Shown: piece after piece, positions 16,916 to 24,384 of the stretch
Position numbering within the stretch: position 1 is the stretch's first letter
Layout: each line of letters starts with the position of its first letter
Source: Pontibacter harenae
GTDB lineage: Bacteria > Bacteroidota > Bacteroidia > Cytophagales > Hymenobacteraceae
DNA length: 52,710 bases
Reading direction: 5' to 3'
Assembly (NCBI RefSeq): GCF_020907245.1
Contig: NZ_JAJJWH010000028.1
Location: 1 to 52,710, forward strand
Made by a program: the position numbers and the translations under genes
The notes under the pieces: generated by a model
What the model was told of the DNA's origin: nothing
Databases searched by the model: none
Seen by the model: only the letters and a program-made list of their open reading frames with translations

Positions 16916-16950
16916 AAAAGAGGGCTGCAGTTTAGCTGCAGCCCTCTTTT
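16916..16950. terminator. Bidirectional terminator hairpin
   Basis: Perfect 15-bp arms (AAAAGAGGGCTGCAG and complement) enclose a TTTAG loop. It lies between the convergent ends of the UMF1-type MFS gene and the amidohydrolase gene and has A/T runs on both outer arms, so it can serve both strands. Confidence 0.85.
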
Positions 16951-17003
16951 CAGTTGTACAAAAGCTCGTGTGTCTTATGTACTGATACCTGTGTCGCAAA
17001 ACA

Positions 17004-18665
17004 TTACTTTTTATACACTTGCTTTCCGTTGATGTAGGTTTGCAGTACCTGCAGGGCCCGAATTTCTTGAGGAGCAACAGTCATCAAGTCACGATCTACG
17101 ACTATAAAATCAGCGAATTTACCTGGGGCTATACTTCCTTTTTCATTTTCCTCGAAATTTGCTTTAGCAGCCCAAATGGTCATGCCGCGTATCGCTTCTT
17201 CGCGTGTCAGGGCATTCTCCATCTGAAATCCTCCGTCAGGATAATTATTTGCATCCTGGCGAGCCACTGCTGCATGGAATCCAAAAATAGGGTTGATATC
17301 TTCTACAGGAAAATCACTTCCAAGCGGCATATATCCATTTTGCTGCAACAGTTCCTTGAAAGGATAAGCATGTTTGATGCGTTCGCTGCCAAGTCTCTCG
17401 CCAGCCCAGTACATATCCGAAGTGGCATGCGTTGGCTGCACCGAAGGCAGTATGCTGTACCTGCCAAACTTCTGCATATCAGCTGGGTTGATAATCTGGG
17501 CATGTTCGATGCGCCAGCGCTTATCATTTTTGCCACCCAATACTTCGCCGTAAATGTCCAGCAACAGGCGGTTTGCGGAATCACCGATGGCGTGTGTGTT
17601 CATCTGGAAGCCGTGCTCATTTAGTTGTGCGGCGATCTCCCTGAACTCCTGCTCCGACGCCAGCAGAAAACCAAAGTGGCCCTGGCGGTCGCTGTAAGGC
17701 TTGATCAGGTTGGCACCTCTGGAGCCTAGAGCGCCATCAGAATATATTTTGAAAGAGCGAACATTTAGCCAGTCGGTTTTATAAGGGCCGCTTTTGTAGT
17801 AGTGGTTCTTATTTTCTTCCGTTGGATTCAGCATGGCGTACACGCGCATCTGCAAATCGCCGCTTTGGTGCATGGCATCCATCAGGTCTACGGTAGCTTT
17901 GTCTAAACCAGCGTCTACAATAGTGGTTAGGCCTACGGCAAAGCAGTTTTGCTGTGCATTTTGCAGGGCCTGGCGCTGTTCTGCCTCATCGGGTGCTGGT
18001 ATTTTGTTGCTGACCATATCCACGGCATTGTCAACAAGTATACCTGTCATCTGGCCGTTTTCGACTTCTACCAGGCCACCCACCATTTTAGTTTGTGGCG
18101 TTACTCCTGCTAAATCCAGTGCTTTTTGGTTAGCAAGGGCAGCATGTCCATCCACACGGGTAAGTATAACTGGCGTGTTCGGGAACAGCTGATCCAGCGT
18201 GTCTTTAGTCGGAAATTCCTTTACTGCCCAGTCGTTCTGATCCCAGCCTCGGCCTATGATCCAGTCGGCATCAGGATATTTCTCGTGCTGCTCCGTTACT
18301 TTCTGTACCACTTCCTTAAAAGACTCCGTGCCCACCAGATCAGCGGTTTGCAAAGAAAGGCCGTAGCGGTAGAAGTGGGAGTGGCCGTCAATCAGACCTG
18401 GATAAATAGTTTTTCCTTCCGCATTCAGTTCTTCCGAGGCCTTATAGTTGCCGCGAATCTCATCGGTAGTGCCCACGGCTACAATTTTACCGTCTTTCAC
18501 GGCGAAGGCTTCGGCTTTATCAAAGTTGTCGTTAACAGTGTAAACATTGCCGTTGTAAACGATCAGGTCTACCGTTTCTGAGCCAGAGTTTGTACTGGTG
18601 CAGCTGCTAAAGAGTGAGATGCCCAACAGGGCAGCAGCTGCAAAGGTGCGTATGGTTTTGTTCAT
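17004..18665 (-). CDS. YtcJ-like amidohydrolase lipoprotein
   Basis: A 553-residue protein with a lipoprotein signal (AAALLGISLFSSC, Cys22). It belongs to the amidohydrolase-3 branch of the metal-dependent hydrolases: the metal-binding GLIDGHSHFY is near residue 92, the small N-terminal beta domain precedes it, and NTHAIGDSANR and RIEHAQ supply further ligands. YtcJ-like enzymes hydrolyse C-N bonds of N-acyl or cyclic substrates; the actual substrate here is unknown. It should be anchored at the cell envelope facing the periplasm. It follows the AMP-nucleosidase-like gene by 9 bases on the same strand and is probably cotranscribed. Confidence 0.88.
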   Translation of the reverse strand: MNKTIRTFAAAALLGISLFSSCTSTNSGSETVDLIVYNGNVYTVNDNFDKAEAFAVKDGKIVAVGTTDEIRGNYKASEELNAEGKTIYPGLIDGHSHFYRYGLSLQTADLVGTESFKEVVQKVTEQHEKYPDADWIIGRGWDQNDWAVKEFPTKDTLDQLFPNTPVILTRVDGHAALANQKALDLAGVTPQTKMVGGLVEVENGQMTGILVDNAVDMVSNKIPAPDEAEQRQALQNAQQNCFAVGLTTIVDAGLDKATVDLMDAMHQSGDLQMRVYAMLNPTEENKNHYYKSGPYKTDWLNVRSFKIYSDGALGSRGANLIKPYSDRQGHFGFLLASEQEFREIAAQLNEHGFQMNTHAIGDSANRLLLDIYGEVLGGKNDKRWRIEHAQIINPADMQKFGRYSILPSVQPTHATSDMYWAGERLGSERIKHAYPFKELLQQNGYMPLGSDFPVEDINPIFGFHAAVARQDANNYPDGGFQMENALTREEAIRGMTIWAAKANFEENEKGSIAPGKFADFIVVDRDLMTVAPQEIRALQVLQTYINGKQVYKK

Positions 18666-18674
18666 TTTACGTAT

Positions 18675-19448
18675 TTATTCGAAACGCATGTGCTTAACGG
18701 ATTCGCCTGAGTTTATTAACTCTAGCAAAGAATCGATGCCAATGCTTAAGTGCTTTTCGGCGTAGTTTGAGGTTACAAGCTTATCACTTTCAGATGTTTT
18801 CACGCCTTCTGGAATCATCGGGTTATCAGAAACAAGCAGCAGCGCACCGTGAGGAATTTCATTGATGAAGCCAACGGTAAAGATGGTAGCTGTCTCCATA
18901 TCCACACCCATAGCGCGGATCTGGCGCAGGTACTCTTTAAAATCCTCATCGTGCTCCCAAACACGGCGGTTGGTCGTATAAACCGTTCCAGTCCAGTAAT
19001 CCATTTCATGTTTCTTGATCATGGAAGAAACAGCCCTTTGCAAACGGAAAGAAGGTAAAGCTGGAATCTCGGAAGGAAGGTAGTCGTCAGAGGTACCTTC
19101 ACCTCGAATAGCCGCAATCGGAAGTATAAGGTCGCCGATTTGGGTTTTCCTTTTCAGGCCACCGCATTTTCCTAAAAAAAGAGCAGCTTTAGGTTTAATG
19201 GCAGAAAGCAAGTCCATTACCGTTGCGGCCATGGCACTACCCATACCAAAGTTTATGATGGTAATATTATTAGCAGTTGCTGACTGCATAGGTTTATCCA
19301 AGCCTTTTACTTCTACACCGAAGCGGTCGGAGAACATGCGTACGTAATTTATAAAGTTGGTTAGCAGGATATACTCACCAAACTCATCTAAAGGCACCCC
19401 CGTGTAGCGAGGTAGCCAATCCTTAACAATTTCTTCTTTCGTCTTCAT
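18675..19448 (-). CDS. AMP nucleosidase-like phosphorylase-fold protein
   Basis: A 257-residue protein of the purine nucleoside phosphorylase/uridine phosphorylase fold, of the short AMN-like form common in Bacteroidota. LGKCGGLK near residue 92 and GVDMETATIF near 180 (the acidic residue that contacts the ribose) are typical. The family hydrolyses AMP to adenine and ribose 5-phosphate. It lacks the N-terminal regulatory domain of the E. coli Amn protein, as is usual in this phylum. Cytoplasmic. It precedes the amidohydrolase gene by 9 bases; a shared role in base or nucleotide salvage is inference only. Confidence 0.85.
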   Translation of the reverse strand: MKTKEEIVKDWLPRYTGVPLDEFGEYILLTNFINYVRMFSDRFGVEVKGLDKPMQSATANNITIINFGMGSAMAATVMDLLSAIKPKAALFLGKCGGLKRKTQIGDLILPIAAIRGEGTSDDYLPSEIPALPSFRLQRAVSSMIKKHEMDYWTGTVYTTNRRVWEHDEDFKEYLRQIRAMGVDMETATIFTVGFINEIPHGALLLVSDNPMIPEGVKTSESDKLVTSNYAEKHLSIGIDSLLELINSGESVKHMRFE

Positions 19449-19531
19449 GATACAATAATGATACTATAAAAAAGCCGCCTTCACATGCCAAGGCTGCTGG
19501 GGCGGGAGCTTAAAAACGGTTAAATTGCGGC

Positions 19532-19990
19532 ATGGATACGCTGAACCTGCCACCGTTTGACTACAAAATTAAAAAAACTGGCGACAATTCCCTTATATAC
19601 GACAAGTTGCGCCGCAAGTACGTGGTGCTGACGCCTGAGGAGTGGGTGCGGCAGCATTTCGTGCACTACCTGGCCAGCACATTGTTATACCCAACTAGCC
19701 TGATGAGCATAGAGCGCGGCACTAACTATAACAAGCTTCAGAAACGTACTGATTTGTGTGTATATAACCAACATGGCAAGCCGCATCTGTTGGTGGAGTG
19801 CAAATCAGCACATGTTCCTATCACGCAGGAGGTGGTGAAGCAGGTGTCGGTATACAACCAGGTGTTGCGGGCAAAGTTTGTGGTGATCACTAACGGCCTC
19901 CAACACTTCTGCTGGGAAGTTGATTTTGAGAAGCAGCGTTATCTGCCGCTGCAGCAGATTCCTGCTTACGATATAAGTGAAGACCGTTAA
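19532..19990 (+). CDS. HsdR_N domain protein (PD-(D/E)xK nuclease fold), stand-alone
   Basis: A 152-residue protein matching the N-terminal domain of type I restriction endonuclease R subunits. The nuclease-fold residues are visible: Asp74 (KRTDLCVYN), then Glu89 and Lys91 (LVECKSA), and QVSVYNQ later. There are no helicase motifs and no methylase or specificity genes nearby, so it is not a restriction system. Stand-alone copies of this size are common in Bacteroidota and often lie by replication genes; their role is unknown. It diverges from the AMP-nucleosidase-like gene (83-bp gap) and converges on the sulfatase-fold gene. Confidence 0.8.
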   Translation: MDTLNLPPFDYKIKKTGDNSLIYDKLRRKYVVLTPEEWVRQHFVHYLASTLLYPTSLMSIERGTNYNKLQKRTDLCVYNQHGKPHLLVECKSAHVPITQEVVKQVSVYNQVLRAKFVVITNGLQHFCWEVDFEKQRYLPLQQIPAYDISEDR

Positions 19991-20014
19991 ATGCGAAAGT
20001 GTAGACTTCTAAAC

Positions 20015-20047
20015 TTGTCATTTCGAACAAAGTGAGAAATCTGCTGC
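20015..20047. repeat. Intergenic repeat fragment (TGTCATTTCGA...GAAATCT type)
   Basis: The segment TTGTCATTTCGAACAAAGTG continuing to AGAAATCTGCTGC matches a sequence type I recall as scattered in intergenic DNA of many Bacteroidota. It lies between the convergent ends of the HsdR_N and sulfatase-fold genes. Only one copy was seen in this window. Confidence 0.4.
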
Positions 20048-20064
20048 ATGTATAGTATTACATC

Positions 20065-21942
20065 TTACTTCTCTGCAAAAAAATACAGGTCATTTGCCCT
20101 CATTTTGTTTCTGAAATACTGTACATAAGCTTTCAGTTGGTATGCCTGTGCTTCATTTACAGGGGCAGGAGCCATTTCTGGGAAAGTATAGGATTTTACC
20201 TGATCGTCGGTTGTGAGTTCTGTCACGCCTTGTTGCTGCACCAGGAAATAGGAGTTGCCGTTAAAGAAGATAGCGCCTCCAGGCTGCGAGCTGTCGAACA
20301 CGGAGTGGCCGAAGGGCAGCACGTGCTGCGTCGGGATATACAGGTAATCCATAAGCGATGGCATAATATCAGCCTGCTGGGTTACCTGTTGAGGATTTAC
20401 ACCTTCCAATTGCTTAGCTGGATGGAAAATTATAAGCGGCACGCGATACGCTCCTAACTCATTTTGGTAAGCAGGTTTAATACTTTTCTGCGTATGATCT
20501 GCGGTAAGTATAAACAAGGTGTTATGGTACCAAGGCTGCTGCGAAGCAGTTTTGAAAAATTCGCGCAAAGCATGATCGGCATAACCAATAGATTCATGTA
20601 TCTCTAGCTCCCCCTTCGGAAAGCGACCTTTATGCTTGGTAGGTATTGTATAAGGCTGGTGCGAACTCAGCGTGAACAGTGTAGTGAAGAATGGCTGCTG
20701 AAAATCATTCAGTTCCTTAGCCACATACTGCAGGTACGGCTCGTCAAAAATACCCCATTGCCCGTCAAAATTTCGCTCCCGAAGCTCCGAAGGATATTCA
20801 TCCAAACCATAATACTCCTGCATGCCTGCAACTTTTGAGAAATTATTGAAACCCATCGTGCCGTTTACAGCTCCATGAAAAAAGGCTGTTCTGTAGCCGT
20901 ATTCCTGTAAAATGTTTCCCAAACTATAAAGTTTGTTAGATTGGTATGGGGAGGCAATGTAAGGGTCCAGCATCAGCGAGGGCAGTCCTGACAGTACAGA
21001 AGGCAAGCCTTCTATAGATTTTCTACCGTTGGCAAAGTTGTTCTGGAAAAGCACGCCAGCTGAAGCCAAAGAATCCAGGAAAGGGGTGTAGCCTTCGCCG
21101 TTATTTAGAGCACCTACATACTCAGACGCAAAGCTTTCCAAGATGATAATCACCACGTTCTCTTTTACAGGAGGCTGAGCGGGTTGAGTATATTGCTTAG
21201 GATTGAAATGAAGCGCTGCCAGCAGCTCTTCATCGGTTGCAAAATAATGCTTCTCCTCCAGCTTTGCCTTGCCTATACTTTTAATAAAGGTGAACGGGCT
21301 GTTAAGGGAGAGGTGACCCAAAGCTGGAGGCTGTAGCACAAAAGCATGACTGTCGCGCAGGGGTTTTAGCTGTGCGCCTCCCCTTATACCAAGTATACTA
21401 AATGCAATCACCAAGAGCAGGCGCAGTGATCGCAGCCATAGTGGGGTAGGGTTGGCAGGAGTATGTTTAGGCGCAGCAGGGTATAATTTGATTAAGGCAA
21501 TGAGCAGTATAATAAAGCCAACAACCAAGTACCAATAGTAGGAGGCAAGCTGACCTATTTGTGCCTCAATATCATTTGTTATGTTAAACAGCTCATTTGT
21601 TGAGCGTCTGCCTATGAAGTTAAAGAACTCTACATCTACCACCGCTAAAGCTATAAATGGAGCATTGGTAAGTATAAACAGCCACTTCAGCACTTTCTGG
21701 AAAGTAGGGTGGAACGTATTGCCGACAGGGAAGAGAGAGAGCAGTATAAACAGCCCATTGATGATGATGATGGCAGCTATGTCAAAACGTAAACCATGCA
21801 AAAATGCCAATATAGTTTGGCCAAACCCAGCTTCGCTGAAAATACTATAGTTGAAAATGTAGAATAATAGCCGCAACAGCATGTAAAGCGCGAGCACAAG
21901 GCCCAACCTGCGGCATAAAAGTTTAAATGAACTATCGAACAT
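20065..21942 (-). CDS. LtaS-like membrane sulfatase-fold transferase
   Basis: A 625-residue protein with about five N-terminal transmembrane helices (residues 10-195) and a large extracytoplasmic alkaline-phosphatase/sulfatase-fold domain. Metal-site motifs include LESFASEY (Glu near 270), the nucleophile segment NFANGRKSIEGLPSVL (Ser where LtaS has Thr, near 305) and LTADHTQKS near 480. In Gram-positives the family polymerises glycerol phosphate; in Gram-negatives related proteins transfer phosphoglycerol or phosphoethanolamine to envelope glycans. The substrate here is unknown. It is a single gene with a possible -7 element (TAACTTTG) at 21990-21997. Confidence 0.85.
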   Translation of the reverse strand: MFDSSFKLLCRRLGLVLALYMLLRLLFYIFNYSIFSEAGFGQTILAFLHGLRFDIAAIIIINGLFILLSLFPVGNTFHPTFQKVLKWLFILTNAPFIALAVVDVEFFNFIGRRSTNELFNITNDIEAQIGQLASYYWYLVVGFIILLIALIKLYPAAPKHTPANPTPLWLRSLRLLLVIAFSILGIRGGAQLKPLRDSHAFVLQPPALGHLSLNSPFTFIKSIGKAKLEEKHYFATDEELLAALHFNPKQYTQPAQPPVKENVVIIILESFASEYVGALNNGEGYTPFLDSLASAGVLFQNNFANGRKSIEGLPSVLSGLPSLMLDPYIASPYQSNKLYSLGNILQEYGYRTAFFHGAVNGTMGFNNFSKVAGMQEYYGLDEYPSELRERNFDGQWGIFDEPYLQYVAKELNDFQQPFFTTLFTLSSHQPYTIPTKHKGRFPKGELEIHESIGYADHALREFFKTASQQPWYHNTLFILTADHTQKSIKPAYQNELGAYRVPLIIFHPAKQLEGVNPQQVTQQADIMPSLMDYLYIPTQHVLPFGHSVFDSSQPGGAIFFNGNSYFLVQQQGVTELTTDDQVKSYTFPEMAPAPVNEAQAYQLKAYVQYFRNKMRANDLYFFAEK

Positions 21943-21989
21943 GTAGGTTTTTCAAGAGCTGTACTTCTGCAGCTTAAAATCTGTGGCTG

Positions 21990-21997
21990 CAAAGTTA
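21990..21997 (-). promoter_or_regulatory. Possible -7 element of the LtaS-like gene
   Basis: TAACTTTG on the minus strand fits the TAnnTTTG element of Bacteroidota promoters about 48 bases before the start codon. No convincing TTTG was seen at the -33 distance. Confidence 0.3.
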
Positions 21998-22025
21998 AAG
22001 CAATTATAGGTTTAGCCTAAAACAA

Positions 22026-22059
22026 TAGCGCCTTTCCAACGGGTGCTGGAAAGGCGCTA
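22026..22059 (-). terminator. Hairpin terminator of alanine dehydrogenase gene
   Basis: Perfect 13-bp arms (TAGCGCCTTTCCA and complement) enclose an 8-nt loop, about 20 bases after the ald stop codon. The following U-run is short, so it is a moderate match. Confidence 0.6.
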
Positions 22060-22078
22060 CTAATAACTATAGTTCTAA

Positions 22079-23191
22079 CTATAGAACACTTTCTACAGGA
22101 ACATAGTCTAAGTTAAAGGCTTCTGCCACTCCTTTGTATACAACTTTACCGTCAACAACATTCAAGCCAAGCTTCAGCTCATTGCTATCGGCGCAGGCTT
22201 TTTGCCAGCCTTTGTTTGCTAACTGAATAGCGTAAGGCAAAGTAGCGTTGGTAAGCGCAAGGGTAGAAGTATAAGGTACAGCACCTGGCATGTTCGCCAC
22301 GCAGTAATGTACCACATCATCGATGATATAAGTTGGGTTCTCGTGCGTTGTAGGCTTACACGTCTCGATGCAACCTCCCTGGTCTACGGCTACGTCTACT
22401 ACTACTGTACCTGGGCGCATTTCTTTTAGCATATCGCGCGTAATCAGGTGAGGAGCCTTGGCTCCAGGAATTAACACAGCACCAATGATTAGGTCGTGCG
22501 TAGAAAGCAGCTCGCGGATGTTGTATTCGTTCGACATGAAGGTGTTCACGTTGGCTGGCATTACATCATCCAGGTAACGCAGACGCTGCAGGTTGTTGTC
22601 CATGATGGTTACATCGGCACCCATACCAGAAGCAATTTTAGCAGCGTTCGTACCTACCACACCACCACCGATGATCAATACTTTTGCAGGACGAACACCT
22701 GGTACGCCGCCTAAAAGTATACCACGGCCACCCATTGGTTTCTCCAGGTACTTGGCGCCTTCTTGCACAGCCATACGGCCAGCTACTTCAGACATTGGCA
22801 CCAAAAGCGGGAGGCTTCTATCTGGTTTCTCTACAGTCTCATAAGCTAGGCAAATCGCCTTACGCTCAATCATAGCCATTGTCAACGGCTCGTAAGAAGC
22901 AAAGTGGAAGTAAGTAAACAGCAGTTGACCTTCTTTAATTAGGTTATACTCTGGCTCAATCGGCTCTTTTACTTTGATGATCATGTCAGCGATGCCGTAT
23001 ACCTCTTCTATACTTGGTAGTATAGTCGCTCCAGCCTTTTCATAATCAGAATCGTTAAAACCGCTGCCTTCGCCGGCAGTAGTATGTATATAAACTGTAT
23101 GGCCGTTACGTACCAATTCAATAACACCTGCAGGCGTTACACCTACACGGTTTTCATTATTTTTTATTTCCTTAGGAACACCAACTATCAT
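22079..23191 (-). CDS. ald: Alanine dehydrogenase
   Basis: A 370-residue cytoplasmic NAD-dependent enzyme that interconverts L-alanine and pyruvate plus ammonia. The N-terminus ([20 protein letters not shown]) is the standard start of the family; the catalytic Lys/His region ([10 protein letters not shown]) is near residue 93 and the NAD-binding loop ([15 protein letters not shown]) near 173. Length is exactly normal and the short Met start needs no adjustment. It is a single gene with its own terminator and a possible -7 element (TATCTTTG) 40 bases upstream. Confidence 0.96.
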   Translation of the reverse strand: MIVGVPKEIKNNENRVGVTPAGVIELVRNGHTVYIHTTAGEGSGFNDSDYEKAGATILPSIEEVYGIADMIIKVKEPIEPEYNLIKEGQLLFTYFHFASYEPLTMAMIERKAICLAYETVEKPDRSLPLLVPMSEVAGRMAVQEGAKYLEKPMGGRGILLGGVPGVRPAKVLIIGGGVVGTNAAKIASGMGADVTIMDNNLQRLRYLDDVMPANVNTFMSNEYNIRELLSTHDLIIGAVLIPGAKAPHLITRDMLKEMRPGTVVVDVAVDQGGCIETCKPTTHENPTYIIDDVVHYCVANMPGAVPYTSTLALTNATLPYAIQLANKGWQKACADSNELKLGLNVVDGKVVYKGVAEAFNLDYVPVESVL

Positions 23192-23230
23192 GTCGTTCTA
23201 TTATCTTATATATGTTTCTGCAATTTTGCG

Positions 23231-23238
23231 CAAAGATA
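23231..23238 (-). promoter_or_regulatory. Possible -7 element of ald
   Basis: TATCTTTG on the minus strand fits TAnnTTTG. CTTG lies 22 bases further upstream, one base beyond the usual 19-21 spacing. The ald start codon is about 40 bases downstream. Confidence 0.4.
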
Positions 23239-23354
23239 CTAGAACTTATATGATTTAAAACAAGAAATGCGGCTTGTTATGGTGCTGAAATCAAATAGAA
23301 GAAATTGTACGGAAAAATAAGAGGAAAATAGGGGAGAGGGGCTATAAAATGAAA

Positions 23355-23381
23355 AATGGCAGTGATAGAATCACTGCCATT
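23355..23381 (-). terminator. Hairpin terminator of DUF1573 gene
   Basis: Perfect 12-bp arms (AATGGCAGTGAT and complement) with a 3-nt loop, followed on the minus strand by a T-run. It is a good Rho-independent terminator about 27 bases past the stop codon. Confidence 0.8.
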
Positions 23382-23407
23382 AGTACAAAATAAAACTATG
23401 AAAAAAA

Positions 23408-24190
23408 CTATCTGAAAGGTACTGGCTGTGCGCCTTCCCTTAACATATTTCTTGATACCAGGCTCTCCACCACATTTGCCTTAAGCGTAAGCTTTAAGTC
23501 TGGCATTACAATATCATTTGAAAGTATGGTTACTACCTCGTTTTGCTCTTTTAACATTGCAGGAACGTAGGTTAGTTCCAAAATTGCCTGCTGCCCAGGC
23601 TTTATTGCGGGTTCTGAAACTTTGTAGCTTACACAGTTACAATTGCTCTTAATACCCTGTACTTGCAGGTCCTGCAAACCTGTGTTTTTTATTCTGAATT
23701 TAGCTACAGCTTTTTGTCCTTTTTCAAGTTTTCCAAAGTTGTAGTTTGTACTTCCAACTGCCAAACGCGGAGACTTCGCCTTTTGTTCCGCAGTGTAACT
23801 CATTTTTAAATCTTTTGGTCCAACTGCTCCTTTAATGTACAAAGTAGTGTTTGGCGTAGCGGCATTAGAAGTCACTGTTATGGCTTTATGAAACGGACCT
23901 GGTCGACCTGTGCTGTTATAAACAGCCTTGATAATACCTGTTTTTCCTGGTAATATAGGGTCTTTTGTCCAGTCTGGTGTTGTACAACCACAAGATGGCT
24001 GCACGTGTGCTATAACAACAGGCTGATTGCCCACGTTTTCAACTTTAAACTCATAAGTGGCTTGCACTCCTTCAGCAATAGTGCCAAAATCGTGCATTGT
24101 TTTTTCAAACTTTAGTTCGCCCTGTGCATTTGCATTAACACCTGCTAATATAAAGCAAAGAAACATTAAGTAATAAAGATTCTTTCTCAT
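23408..24190 (-). CDS. DUF1573 domain protein, two tandem domains
   Basis: A 260-residue exported protein: signal peptide (LMFLCFILAGVNANAQG, cleavage after about residue 22). Two immunoglobulin-like DUF1573 repeats follow. The first (LKFEKTMHDFGTIAEG, then PSCGCTTPDW) is complete; the second (NYNFGKLEKGQK, then SNCNCVSYKV) repeats the DFG and C-x-C pattern. The family is abundant in Bacteroidota and Planctomycetes; its function is unknown, with a periplasmic or surface assembly role often suggested. It is a single gene, divergent from the E1 gene, with a -7-like TATCTTTG at 24247-24254 (minus strand). Confidence 0.9.
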   Translation of the reverse strand: MRKNLYYLMFLCFILAGVNANAQGELKFEKTMHDFGTIAEGVQATYEFKVENVGNQPVVIAHVQPSCGCTTPDWTKDPILPGKTGIIKAVYNSTGRPGPFHKAITVTSNAATPNTTLYIKGAVGPKDLKMSYTAEQKAKSPRLAVGSTNYNFGKLEKGQKAVAKFRIKNTGLQDLQVQGIKSNCNCVSYKVSEPAIKPGQQAILELTYVPAMLKEQNEVVTILSNDIVMPDLKLTLKANVVESLVSRNMLREGAQPVPFR

Positions 24191-24246
24191 ACTCCAAAAA
24201 AAAGTAAAAGTAACGTAAAAGGCAATAGTCCTACAACTGAGGCGAA

Positions 24247-24254
24247 CAAAGATA
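24247..24254 (-). promoter_or_regulatory. Possible -7 element of the DUF1573 gene
   Basis: TATCTTTG on the minus strand, identical to the one before ald, about 57 bases upstream of the start codon. No TTTG at the -33 distance, so support is partial. Confidence 0.3.
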
Positions 24255-24317
24255 CAAAAATCTAAACAAAAAGACAGTATCTAATTTAGTGCCAAACTTG
24301 TACTAAAACCTTGCGCA

Positions 24318-24348
24318 TTTGAAGTTAGGCTAATATTTTGTACTTTTG
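24318..24348 (+). promoter_or_regulatory. Bacteroidota-type promoter of the E1 gene
   Basis: TTTG at 24318-24321, then exactly 19 bases, then TACTTTTG at 24341-24348. This fits the TTTG-N19-TAnnTTTG consensus of primary-sigma promoters in the phylum. The start codon is 36 bases downstream of the -7 element, leaving a short leader. Confidence 0.7.
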
Positions 24349-24384
24349 GTGACATTCGAATATCTGAGCATATAGTCTAACAAC

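Noticed and set aside
19532..19990. Part of a type I restriction or phage-defence system
   Set aside because: Only the HsdR_N nuclease-fold domain is present; no helicase, methylase or specificity genes are near, and stand-alone copies are common in Bacteroidota.
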